A DNA stretch of 64,000 nucleotides from a virus, in IMG/VR virus record IMGVR_UViG_3300024306_000021, positions 37,650-101,649 of that record; one strand, written 5' to 3'. Below are positions 38,248 to 45,171 of this stretch, piece after piece (the stretch's first letter is position 1; the number at the start of each line of letters is the position of its first letter). Both the position numbers and the translations under genes were made by a program. The notes beneath the pieces are model-generated. The model saw only the letters and a list, made by a program, of their open reading frames with translations, was not told the DNA's origin and did not search any database.

Positions 38248-38275
38248 AATATAGCACATCTAAAAAACGTGTCAA
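38248..38275 (-). promoter_or_regulatory. Sigma-70-like promoter in the tRNA array
   Basis: TTGACA (38270-38275), 16 bp, TATATT (38248-38253) on the minus strand, between tRNA-Phe and the CAT tRNA. Confidence 0.65.
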
Positions 38276-38285
38276 CTAAAAAATT

Positions 38286-38361
38286 TGGTGCCAGCTCTAG
38301 GAATCGAACCTAGTTCAATGGTTCTTCAGACCACCGCTATGACCACATCAGCTAAACTGGC
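38286..38361 (-). tRNA. trnF(gaa): tRNA-Phe(GAA)
   Basis: Anticodon arm GTGGT-CTGAAGA-ACCAT, acceptor GCCAGTT/AGCTGGC, encoded CCA. Confidence 0.93.
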
Positions 38362-38366
38362 ATATT

Positions 38367-38444
38367 TGGTCTGTGTGGTAGGATTTGAACCTACGGCCTC
38401 CTGGCTCCAAACCAGGCCGTCTCCCGGGCTGACATTACACACAG
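38367..38444 (-). tRNA. trnP(tgg): tRNA-Pro(TGG), copy 2
   Basis: Anticodon arm CCTGG-TTTGGAG-CCAGG, acceptor CTGTGTG/CACACAG, encoded CCA. It differs widely from the copy at 30704. Confidence 0.93.
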
Positions 38445-38605
38445 ATAAAAGTCGGGCGCCTAACTATCCTCCTGGGAGGACTCGCTAGATTGTCTCGAAT
38501 AGTCAAGTTTAACATACCGGCTTCAGTCATACTATAGTGTCAACACAGTCAACCCCACTGTGCCTAGACTGGCAGGGACTCTAAACTATCGTCTATCCCT
38601 TAAAA
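38445..38605. other. tRNA spacer with small hairpins, no gene
   Basis: The 161-base spacer holds TCCTCC/GGAGGA (about 38466-38479) and CACAGT/ACTGTG hairpins and two near-copies of TTGAC. I see no gene and no closing inverted repeat. Confidence 0.4.
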
Positions 38606-38678
38606 TGGGGTGCCTTGGGGAATCGAACCCTCGCCTGCTGATTCACAGTCAGCTTTGCTACCACTACACTAAAGACAC
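38606..38678 (-). tRNA. trnH(gtg): tRNA-His(GTG)
   Basis: Anticodon arm GCTGA-CTGTGAA-TCAGC, C73 discriminator before CCA, and a G at position -1 (complement of 38679), the histidine identity pair. Confidence 0.95.
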
Positions 38679-38684
38679 CTCTGA

Positions 38685-38692
38685 AATAAATA
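38685..38692 (+). promoter_or_regulatory. Late promoter AATAAATA placed for leaderless start
   Basis: The box ends exactly five bases before the ATG at 38698, and no ribosome site is present. Confidence 0.65.
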
Positions 38693-38697
38693 TTATT

Positions 38698-39123
38698 ATG
38701 AGCGATGAATACGTTTCAGCATTCAAGCTGCTCATTAACCAAACTAAAGATAGTTACGGGTATGAGCTGCCGTTGTTCGTCGAGCAATATGTAGTCATGT
38801 TGCTCGCCAGCCATATCGATCGTCCAAACTGGATGCCCGAAGATAGTTTCATAGAAACTTATCATAGGATAAAAAACTCACATGATGCTAAGAGCTTAGG
38901 AGACGAATGTCTCTTTCTTTGTGGTGTATTTCCTGACTATGGTCGACGCAAAGGTCTTGACATAGATTACTATGGTGCTATAGGCAGTAACAGTTATAGC
39001 CGAGCAGGTCAAGCACTTAACATCGAAATATTTGATACGTTGAGCCGACATTTTAAATTTGTCAGCAAAGTCATAAATGTTACAGTTAAACCTTCACATC
39101 CAGACATCTTTGGCACCACTTAA
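38698..39123 (+). CDS. Conserved T4-like phage protein
   Basis: A 141-residue protein (MSDEYVSAFKLLINQTKDSY ... LPLFVEQYVVMLLASHIDRP) of a type I recognise from marine T4-like phages, role unknown. A compact helical N-terminal half is followed by YYGAIGSNSYSRAGQALNIE. It is the only plus-strand gene within the tRNA region. The start at 38698 is chosen over upstream frames that cross tRNA-His. Its last 13 bases overlap tRNA-Arg(GCG) on the other strand. Confidence 0.75.
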   Translation: MSDEYVSAFKLLINQTKDSYGYELPLFVEQYVVMLLASHIDRPNWMPEDSFIETYHRIKNSHDAKSLGDECLFLCGVFPDYGRRKGLDIDYYGAIGSNSYSRAGQALNIEIFDTLSRHFKFVSKVINVTVKPSHPDIFGTT

Positions 39124-39188
39124 GGGACTCGAACCCCTAACCTCAACCTTCGCAAGGTTGTGCTCTTATCCAGTTGAGCTAAAGTGGT
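39111..39188 (-). tRNA. trnR(gcg): tRNA-Arg(GCG)
   Basis: Anticodon arm CAACC-TTGCGAA-GGTTG, acceptor ACCACTT/AAGTGGT, discriminator G, encoded CCA. GCG is uncommon; most bacteria read CGN with ACG. Confidence 0.93.
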
Positions 39189-39191
39189 AAA

Positions 39192-39264
39192 TGGCACCGG
39201 ACTAGGGATTTGAACCCCAACGAACGGTTTTGGAGACCGTCATGCTGCCGTTACATCAGTCCGA
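39192..39264 (-). tRNA. trnW(cca): tRNA-Trp(CCA)
   Basis: Anticodon arm ACGGT-CTCCAAA-ACCGT, acceptor TCGGACT/AGTCCGG, discriminator G, encoded CCA. Confidence 0.95.
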
Positions 39265-39271
39265 TAATGAT

Positions 39272-39349
39272 TGGCCGGCCCTGAGAGATTCGAACTCCCG
39301 ACTTCTTGTTTCGAAGACAAGCACTCTGGTCCAGCTGAGTTAAGGGCCG
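39272..39349 (-). tRNA. trnR(tcg): tRNA-Arg(TCG)
   Basis: Anticodon arm CTTGT-CTTCGAA-ACAAG, acceptor CGGCCCT/AGGGCCG, discriminator G, encoded CCA. Its 5' end overlaps the stop region of the next gene by ten bases. Confidence 0.95.
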
Positions 39350-39771
39350 CTAATTTCTGTTCTTCTGCTAGGGCGTATGTTTTCTACGTTTGTAGGATGA
39401 TCTATGATTTGGAAATTGCTAACTTCCGGATCAGGATCTGCTGATAGTGATTCCATCTTAATAGACCAACCGTGTTCTTTGACGGCCTGCTCTACAGAAC
39501 GTGCTATATCATTAGAAAGGTAATTTAATTGGAAGGATTTAGCGTCAAGCAGATCTCGATGAAAGACCATATAAATCGCACTCTTTGTTTCTGCTTCCCA
39601 ATAATAACTACCTACAGGAGTAGCAATTCCGTCTATGATCGCATCCGACCTAATATAAGTCAGTTCTTTAAAATATTCTATTCCTACAAGATCCCTTAAC
39701 CACCCACTGAACTCGTCGATGGTTGTAAAATTAGAATCATTGTTAGTCGTAGTAAATTTAGTAGCTATCAT
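39340..39771 (-). CDS. Hypothetical phage protein
   Basis: A 143-residue protein of mixed alpha/beta type with no recognised motif (DSNFTTIDEFSGWLRDLVG, later GWSIKMESLSADPD). The start at 39771 has AAGGAGA at suitable distance; an ATG two codons upstream is too close to it. A late box CTAAATA at 39791-39797 precedes it. Its end overlaps tRNA-Arg(TCG) on the same strand. Confidence 0.65.
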   Translation of the reverse strand: MIATKFTTTNNDSNFTTIDEFSGWLRDLVGIEYFKELTYIRSDAIIDGIATPVGSYYWEAETKSAIYMVFHRDLLDAKSFQLNYLSNDIARSVEQAVKEHGWSIKMESLSADPDPEVSNFQIIDHPTNVENIRPSRRTEISGP

Positions 39772-39790
39772 AGGCATTCTCCTTGCCTAA

Positions 39791-39797
39791 TATTTAG
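39791..39797 (-). promoter_or_regulatory. Late promoter box CTAAATA
   Basis: Minus-strand CTAAATA about 20 bp upstream of the gene at 39771, between it and tRNA-Tyr. Confidence 0.55.
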
Positions 39798-39805
39798 CGT
39801 GAATA

Positions 39806-39891
39806 TGGTGGAGGCGGTAGGACTCGCACCTACGCTGTTTCTATGTCACGGTTTTACAGACCGCTGCCTTCGCTGCTCGGCACACGCCTCC
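39806..39891 (-). tRNA. trnY(gta): tRNA-Tyr(GTA)
   Basis: Anticodon arm GCGGT-CTGTAAA-ACCGT, class II variable arm, acceptor GGAGGCG/CGCCTCC, encoded CCA. Confidence 0.96.
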
Positions 39892-39901
39892 AAATTATGT
39901 A

Positions 39902-39959
39902 CCACACCTATTCCAGCCGCTATGCGTTTTATCCGTCAGGGGGAGAAGGGTAGGTGTGG
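39902..39959 (-). ncRNA. Stem-closed spacer RNA with GCATAGCGG
   Basis: CCACACCTA (39902-39910) pairs exactly with TAGGTGTGG (39951-39959). The loop contains GCATAGCGG (39917-39925), the same nine bases as the D-arm of the CAT tRNA at 35588. Confidence 0.5.
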
Positions 39960-39960
39960 G

Positions 39961-40023
39961 TAGTTAAGCACTCTCCGCTATGCTGTCATGCCTGTTTCAA
40001 AGGCAAGAGAGAGTGTTTAACTA
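39961..40023 (-). ncRNA. Stem-closed spacer RNA with anticodon-like arm
   Basis: A 15-base inverted repeat (39961-39975 with 40009-40023, one G-U) encloses TGCCT-TTGAAAC-AGGCA, a perfect 5-7-5 arm with GAA in the anticodon place. It also holds a second GCATAGCGG (39975-39983). No T-arm is present. Confidence 0.5.
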
Positions 40024-40134
40024 CACTGGGTTTTTACCACCTGCGTTTCCGCCACAGGCTTCTCATCCCCCAGGCCGCCCACGTTAATAGCCGATGTTTA
40101 TAGTGCCAGCAGGGCCGCGTTCCCTATACACACT
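40024..40134. other. GC-rich 3' spacer after the 62-residue gene
   Basis: GC-rich hairpin-forming sequence (for example GGCCTGGGGGATGAGAAGCC) between the stop at 40135 and the two stem-closed RNAs. No coding frame or tRNA is seen. Confidence 0.35.
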
Positions 40135-40323
40135 TTAGTTCTCAGTAAAGTAACCTAGCTTAACTAAGCAGTTTCTTTCCTGTTTTGCTCTTTCAATCTT
40201 GTCAGCGATCATACGCTGAACACTTTCCTCGTTTAAAACAGATGGAAGCGTTCCATGATATGCTTGCTCGACGATACGATCATTGAGCTTGCTATGATCG
40301 ATGTTTTCGTATTTCCATTCCAT
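40135..40323 (-). CDS. Small phage protein behind a terminator-containing leader
   Basis: A 62-residue charged helical protein (MEWKYENIDHSKLNDRIVEQ). No motif recognised. A ribosome site (AAGGAA) precedes it. Its start lies 23 bases past an intrinsic terminator, and a small frame (40399-40548) and a promoter (40590-40618) lie further upstream, so expression probably depends on read-through. Confidence 0.65.
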   Translation of the reverse strand: MEWKYENIDHSKLNDRIVEQAYHGTLPSVLNEESVQRMIADKIERAKQERNCLVKLGYFTEN

Positions 40324-40341
40324 TCTTCATTCCTTATAAAC

Positions 40342-40370
40342 AAAAACCCCAGGGTTTTTAATCCTGGGGT
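40342..40370 (-). terminator. Intrinsic terminator / possible attenuator
   Basis: Stem ACCCCAGG/CCTGGGGT (40346-40353, 40363-40370) followed by TTTTTG on the minus strand, placed between the 49-residue frame and the 62-residue gene. Confidence 0.75.
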
Positions 40371-40398
40371 CCTTTGAATTCTTGATGTGTAATTTGTG

Positions 40399-40548
40399 TT
40401 ACATCATCGTATCCTTCGTGGACCCCGGCTGTAGCTCTGGTGTACGATCATTAGCGAGACTAATTGAACATACGGGCCAATAGGTGGCATTAAAGCCGCC
40501 CAATTGCGCTTTCTGTATCATTTGTCTATGTAATGTCGATGATTTCAT
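40399..40548 (-). CDS. Possible 49-residue leader protein
   Basis: A frame from ATG at 40548 (MKSSTLHRQMIQKAQLGGFN ...) to 40399, with AAGGAAA about ten bases upstream. It lies between a consensus promoter and a terminator. Composition is unremarkable and no family is recognised. It may be a real leader gene or chance. Confidence 0.4.
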   Translation of the reverse strand: MKSSTLHRQMIQKAQLGGFNATYWPVCSISLANDRTPELQPGSTKDTMM

Positions 40549-40589
40549 TTGCTTCAGTTTCCTTTCTGTTATTTCTAACAGTTAGTCCA

Positions 40590-40618
40590 AGTATAAGTTT
40601 ATTTAGTCTCGTTGTCAA
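40590..40618 (-). promoter_or_regulatory. Sigma-70 promoter
   Basis: TTGACA (40613-40618), 17 bp, TATACT (40590-40595) on the minus strand. Confidence 0.85.
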
Positions 40619-40653
40619 CCCCTAGATTCATTTTTGGTAAAATTGTTGCATTT

Positions 40654-41211
40654 TTACAACACCCATCTACCAAATTGATCTAGTTGCTTAAAAAACAGCT
40701 CAACATCGAGACGCCAAGCAGTTTGTGTAAGACCTCTATAGTATATATCCTTTGTTTTGGAAAGTACACCACTTTTGGCTAATAAAGGACAAAAAATTTC
40801 ATGTACCAGTCTTTGGCTACCTGATTTGCTTTCATTGCTAGTGATGTAAAGATCTTTGTCACGACCGGCCCATTCTATACAGGCAGGTATGAAAAACTGT
40901 GCGGTGTAGTTTTGATGCCGTATGATTCCCCATTTGGTTCTCAAATGATGTAAAGGCAGATCATCAGATAGTACACAAGTCCTGGCGCAGATCCTATAAG
41001 CATTTTCTCCCATCTCAGGAAAAGAATGCGCAGCTACAGCACCAGCAGCTAGATCATTATAATATAAAATCCATGCGGCCCATCGTTCTTCTTTGCTCAA
41101 AGAATCGATCATGATCTGCTGATTGGAATTATTTTCAAAACCTTTGGCTGCTGCTCGCCTGTAAAAGTCCGAAAGATCTAGATCGGGGTTCCAGCGTATG
41201 AGTTTAAACAT
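40654..41211 (-). CDS. Unknown phage protein, possibly GNAT-like
   Basis: A 185-residue protein. Segments WAAWILYYNDLAAGAVAAHS and CARTCVLSDDLPLHHLRTKW recall the strand and acceptor region of GNAT acyltransferases, and YITSNESKSGSQRLVHEIF could be the cofactor-binding part. The match is by overall pattern only. It is the last gene of the run 43774-40654 and overlaps the kinase-fold-like gene by eight bases. Confidence 0.6.
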   Translation of the reverse strand: MFKLIRWNPDLDLSDFYRRAAAKGFENNSNQQIMIDSLSKEERWAAWILYYNDLAAGAVAAHSFPEMGENAYRICARTCVLSDDLPLHHLRTKWGIIRHQNYTAQFFIPACIEWAGRDKDLYITSNESKSGSQRLVHEIFCPLLAKSGVLSKTKDIYYRGLTQTAWRLDVELFFKQLDQFGRWVL

Positions 41212-41887
41212 GTTTTAATGCTTCCTCTACGAAATCTGCTGGATATTCTGATCTAAAGCTGTTCCAACACAGCCAATCGAAAGTGGTCCAGGGTTGCGGA
41301 TCGTTCCAGCTAATCGTGCTTTCAGCTAACACTTTCTTCATCTGTTCCTGTCTCGTAGAATAGATATGGCTTTCTACGTCGGCTATGCTGATATAAGGTT
41401 CGCTGTCGTGATAGGTAAAAAAGTAGTTGATGCTTTTCAACTGTCCGTCGACTAGGAAATAGCTGCTGGGATGCATGCTGTATTTGTGTAATTTTAGCTT
41501 CTTGTGTGCGTCTATGATTTCCAACATCTGTTCACGCCAATTGGGCAACACAGCATCGAAACTGCCAACGTCTAGCTTACGCTGCCAAAAGTCGTTGCCA
41601 TTGACACGCAGATAGATTTTTCTATACTTGTAATCGATGTCTAGTATTTCTGGCACCAGATGACTGTGCGAAGCTCGCATCAGCTGTAGATACTTTAGCT
41701 CACGTTGCCATTTTTCTTCCATCAATTCGGGATCCACTACCTGATTCTGCCCTTGGTGATAGGCAGTATCATTATAGTACCATTGTACGAATACAGTACC
41801 ATCTTCGCTCATAAGGCTGGTATAGATCAGATTGTTGCGCCAAGGTTCTTGCCCTGGCATCTGATTGTAATAGTATTCGTACTTCAT
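41204..41887 (-). CDS. Kinase-fold-like phage protein, copy A
   Basis: A 227-residue protein. The start at 41887 follows TTAGGAGAAAG and overlaps the upstream stop (ATGA). HPSSYFLVDGQLKSINYFF looks like a degenerate catalytic loop of the aminoglycoside/LPS-kinase fold (H-x-x-N then D-F), with the usual Asp and Asn changed. It is a distant paralogue of the protein at 45707-46384: both have 'M...W.RE......R......PE..DI' in the first third. Activity is doubtful; substrate unknown. Confidence 0.65.
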   Translation of the reverse strand: MKYEYYYNQMPGQEPWRNNLIYTSLMSEDGTVFVQWYYNDTAYHQGQNQVVDPELMEEKWQRELKYLQLMRASHSHLVPEILDIDYKYRKIYLRVNGNDFWQRKLDVGSFDAVLPNWREQMLEIIDAHKKLKLHKYSMHPSSYFLVDGQLKSINYFFTYHDSEPYISIADVESHIYSTRQEQMKKVLAESTISWNDPQPWTTFDWLCWNSFRSEYPADFVEEALKHV

Positions 41888-43158
41888 CTTTCTCCTAACC
41901 AAACGGCTCCAGTGGATTCTATAACTGCTGATAGTTCACTTACACGCATATCTATCTCTTCTTGGTCGTGTAGTATATTGGAAAAGATATAGTATCCTAA
42001 GATAGTGCTAGTGTGTATGATAGTCTTGCTGCTTATAAGAGGAAGTATCCAAGGCAATGTCGTAAATAGATCACCACTGATATACGTCTTTTCTATCTTC
42101 TTGATCTTATCCCAATTGGCTAACACTTCTCTGTTATGGTATTTTATTTCATCGGTTATCGCTACAGTATGATTGGGTTCTATCTTGAGATTTCTTTCTT
42201 TGGCATATTTTTTATAAAATTGTTCATAGTCATGCCCATCAAAATTTTCATATAGAAATTTTTTGAATTCTATGTTGTTTGGATTAATATCGTATATCAC
42301 AATCTTCTTGGCATGATTGTAGTAGGCCAAAGTTTCAGCCATAAGCCCATTAGCAGGTGCTATGACTAAGTCGCAGTCGTAGTCTTTGACGATATCATCC
42401 CAATAGAGGGCGTTGATATAATTAAACTTCATAGTTTCGTTGATCACAGATAGTGCTATCTGCTGTGCTGGATCTAGATAATCGCTGCTCTTGAGAGACT
42501 TTAGAGCTTCTGAAAAAGCCACTGTTTTTATATACGGATAGAGATATCCTCTAGTAGGCAGCTGTTCTATCAAGGGATTTTGTCTAATAGGTAATTTGAT
42601 CGTGTCAGAATATCTCCACGACTGATCAAAATTTACTACAGAGTAATCGTTCTCTAAGATATCTGACATCAGCTTGGTTCCAAACTTACCATGTCGTATC
42701 TCTGTACGATCTCCTAATGCTAACCATAAAGGAGCATGACCTTCATGTAAGTCATCTTCGCTTCTTATGAAGTTTTTACCTGTTTCGATATATGAATTAA
42801 AATCTAGATGTTTAACAGCTTTGGTGTTTATAATAAAACACTGTTCCTCTAGATAGGGAGTAAATTCACCTTGGTCCCAGATTAGATGTCCTACAAGTCC
42901 TACATAGTCAGGTATGGAGTGTATCTTTGTCCATAAGTGATCAAAATCTAATATGTAGTCGCCTGCTGTCTGTACAAATAGCCAATCGGCGTCATCTAGG
43001 TAGTTGTTGATTTGGTCATAGTTGTCAATGATATATGTAGGATATCTTCCGTTCACCAGATGCTCCTGACCCGATCTAGTGATCTGGAGCATCTTGTTGT
43101 TCAACCACTCGTCATCAGTACAGCATCGTACTGTGATGAAACTCACCTTTTTCGCCAT
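41884..43158 (-). CDS. Two-domain phage protein, methyltransferase-like second half
   Basis: A 424-residue protein. The first 200 residues include DADWLFVQTAGDYILDFDHLW and ALGDRTEIRHGKFGTKLM, resembling glycan-modifying GT-A-like phage proteins. The second half has DCDLVIAPANGLMAETLAYY then KKIVIYDINPNN, a Rossmann-type SAM-binding pattern. Neither assignment is firm. It overlaps the Asp/Asn-hydroxylase-like gene by 44 bases and has an AAAGGAA ribosome site. Confidence 0.65.
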   Translation of the reverse strand: MAKKVSFITVRCCTDDEWLNNKMLQITRSGQEHLVNGRYPTYIIDNYDQINNYLDDADWLFVQTAGDYILDFDHLWTKIHSIPDYVGLVGHLIWDQGEFTPYLEEQCFIINTKAVKHLDFNSYIETGKNFIRSEDDLHEGHAPLWLALGDRTEIRHGKFGTKLMSDILENDYSVVNFDQSWRYSDTIKLPIRQNPLIEQLPTRGYLYPYIKTVAFSEALKSLKSSDYLDPAQQIALSVINETMKFNYINALYWDDIVKDYDCDLVIAPANGLMAETLAYYNHAKKIVIYDINPNNIEFKKFLYENFDGHDYEQFYKKYAKERNLKIEPNHTVAITDEIKYHNREVLANWDKIKKIEKTYISGDLFTTLPWILPLISSKTIIHTSTILGYYIFSNILHDQEEIDMRVSELSAVIESTGAVWLGER

Positions 43159-43774
43159 GTTCCTTTAATGCTTTCTTCATCATAGATACCCATTCTGGTG
43201 TAGAATCATGATGGTGTACTATCAGATGATACCTATCTATTCCACTGTTATTGATCACTCGATGCTCGTAGCTAAGATTGACCGCATAAGCATCACCTGG
43301 TGAAAAGTCTAGACTACTGCCATCACCCCAATGCCATTCACACCCTTCCGGATTGTTTAGTGCTATGTTTACCATTTCCAATATGCTATGATCGGTGTCT
43401 TTATGTAGACCTATACTGCCACCGGCTTCTAGTAACATAAACCTCACCCGACCAAAACGTTTGCTAGGAAAGACCATCTTGAGCCAAGCCACAGTGACCG
43501 GACATAAATTGGCCCATGTAGTCCATTTCATATCATCACTGGCTGCGTTAGCTGTCTTGTAGCCGTAATCTTCCCAGCTATAGGGTTTGTCATCGCCTAG
43601 CCCGTGTATAGGTAAACTGTGCCAACCTTTATATTGATCACCATCGGCCCGGTATTCTATGAAGTGTTCGCGCAGTGCTTTGGCTTCACTTAGCATTTCT
43701 TCATGCGGAATTTTTAAGTCCAGTTTAAGACTTCTGGCAGTGCTTACCAAATAGTATCGACCATCGTGTATCAT
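43115..43774 (-). CDS. Aspartyl/asparaginyl beta-hydroxylase-like oxygenase
   Basis: A 219-residue protein with the 2OG-Fe(II) core: SIGLHKDTDHSILEMVNIAL (HxD-type metal pair), EWHWGDGSSLDFSPGDAYAV, SYEHRVIN (distal His) and RYHLIVHH (2OG Arg). This matches the Asp/Asn hydroxylase-like family. The start at 43774 is chosen because the late-type box GTTAAATA (43779-43786) ends four bases upstream; the longer frame crosses into the divergent gene's promoter. Substrate unknown. Confidence 0.83.
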   Translation of the reverse strand: MIHDGRYYLVSTARSLKLDLKIPHEEMLSEAKALREHFIEYRADGDQYKGWHSLPIHGLGDDKPYSWEDYGYKTANAASDDMKWTTWANLCPVTVAWLKMVFPSKRFGRVRFMLLEAGGSIGLHKDTDHSILEMVNIALNNPEGCEWHWGDGSSLDFSPGDAYAVNLSYEHRVINNSGIDRYHLIVHHHDSTPEWVSMMKKALKEHGEKGEFHHSTMLY

Positions 43775-43778
43775 CAGA

Positions 43779-43786
43779 TATTTAAC
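43779..43786 (-). promoter_or_regulatory. Late-type box GTTAAATA
   Basis: Minus-strand box four bases before the ATG at 43774; forms a divergent pair with the box at 43804-43811. Confidence 0.45.
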
Positions 43787-43803
43787 TCCGCTGGGAACCA
43801 CCC

Positions 43804-43811
43804 TATAAATA
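43804..43811 (+). promoter_or_regulatory. Late promoter TATAAATA placed for leaderless start
   Basis: A perfect TATAAATA ends exactly five bases before the ATG at 43817. No ribosome site lies between. Confidence 0.72.
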
Positions 43812-43816
43812 ATTTT

Positions 43817-44620
43817 ATGCTCAGAGGAATTAATAATCAACCTTATATAGATATAGAACCTTACCTAAATATGGTAGAGTTTGATCGGTTACAGCCCGAA
43901 ATATACAAAGGGTTTGCTTTGGCTAGGCATCATGCCAAAGAAGGCACATGGATGACTCCTGGATTTACTTTTGATAATATGAGTTATGTCCATAACTGGA
44001 AACCAATTTATCAAGCCATGAAAGACTTTCTCGATCTGCCTGACAGCGATCCTATCAAACAAGCAGGCTTAGAACTGATGCCCAAAGATTTCAAAAATTT
44101 TCAAGAACGTAATATATTCACTAGATATATCAAAATGGCAATGGGGGCATATGATCCATATATCTATTATTTCCTTTGGGAAGAAGGTTCATGGGATGAC
44201 AGAACAGCACCTAGAAAGCTAACACCCGAAGCACAATATTTTCCTAACGTAGTTAATTGGATAGAAAATATGGTAGGAGAAATTTTTGTTGATATAGGTC
44301 GTGTTATTTTCTTTCACTGTGAAGCAGATGGCATTCCATTTGAGCATAGAGATCTAGATGCTGCTAATGGCATCAATGTGATCAAGCCGCATAGGAATGA
44401 ATTTATACACATACGTCCTAATACTAAAAAAGCATTTTATCTTTGGGATCCAGAAACAAAAAACAAAACCTATCTCAATACAAGAGCAGCATGGTGGAAC
44501 GACACTGACTGGCACGGCGGTGAACGCATAATGGAACAGAGTTATGGTCTAAGAATAGATGGAAAATTTACCGACGAGTTCCGTAAGAAATTGGGCATAG
44601 ATCATATAGAGGCCTACTGA
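43817..44620 (+). CDS. 2OG-Fe(II) oxygenase-like protein
   Basis: A 267-residue protein whose second half has FFHCEADGIPFEHRDLDAAN (candidate HxD), HRNEFIHIRPN, NTRAAWWNDTDWHGGE (candidate distal His) and YGLRIDGKF. The order fits a double-stranded beta-helix oxygenase. The start at 43817 is set by the late promoter. It is the first of three plus-strand genes with only one or no bases between them (43817-45723), so they form a small operon. Confidence 0.72.
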   Translation: MLRGINNQPYIDIEPYLNMVEFDRLQPEIYKGFALARHHAKEGTWMTPGFTFDNMSYVHNWKPIYQAMKDFLDLPDSDPIKQAGLELMPKDFKNFQERNIFTRYIKMAMGAYDPYIYYFLWEEGSWDDRTAPRKLTPEAQYFPNVVNWIENMVGEIFVDIGRVIFFHCEADGIPFEHRDLDAANGINVIKPHRNEFIHIRPNTKKAFYLWDPETKNKTYLNTRAAWWNDTDWHGGERIMEQSYGLRIDGKFTDEFRKKLGIDHIEAY

Positions 44621-45171
44621 TGAAACTGTTAATGACTGGACATACTTCTAGCGTAGGACGAGCACTTTGTGAGTTTTATAAGGATCACGAGATAGTGGGT
44701 ATATCTCGTTCTAGTAATTTTGATCTTACCGATCCTGCCGATATTGAAAAAGTTATAGCATTATCTTTAGATTGCGATCACTTTATTAATCTGGCCAATG
44801 TGGGACATTCTCAATGCGACCTACTCTATGGAGTATATAGACTCTGGCAGGAAAATAATAAACCAGGAAAGATAATCAGCTTTGGCACACTGGCTACTGC
44901 TGCTCCTTTCAGTTTATTAAAAAGGATTCCTGTCGATATGTTCATGCTAGGACATAAATTAAGTCTAGAAAAAATACACGCAGAATTATCAATAGAAACT
45001 CCTTTCGGTCCGCAACCTCAGAGCGTATTGATACGGTTTGCTAATTACGGTATGAAAACCGACAAGAGATCTAATGAACCATACAGCACAGAAAAACAAA
45101 TGACTGAGATAGTAGATTTTGTTCTCAAGTCAAACACATATATTTCTAGCCTAGATTTTAGAGAGATTTAA
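44620..45171 (+). CDS. NAD(P)-binding SDR-like protein
   Basis: A 183-residue protein: MKLLMTGHTSSVGRALCEFY is a Rossmann TGxxxxxG loop, followed by FDLTDPADIEKV and FINLANVGHSQ. It is shorter than a full dehydrogenase/epimerase and the Tyr-x3-Lys pair is not obvious. It may act in nucleotide-sugar or small-molecule redox chemistry with the two flanking oxygenases. It shares its first base with the stop of the upstream gene. Confidence 0.75.
   Translation: MKLLMTGHTSSVGRALCEFYKDHEIVGISRSSNFDLTDPADIEKVIALSLDCDHFINLANVGHSQCDLLYGVYRLWQENNKPGKIISFGTLATAAPFSLLKRIPVDMFMLGHKLSLEKIHAELSIETPFGPQPQSVLIRFANYGMKTDKRSNEPYSTEKQMTEIVDFVLKSNTYISSLDFREI

Noticed and set aside
38500-38560. A promoter from the two TTGAC strings in the tRNA spacer
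   Set aside because: No TATAAT-like element lies at 15-19 bp from either.
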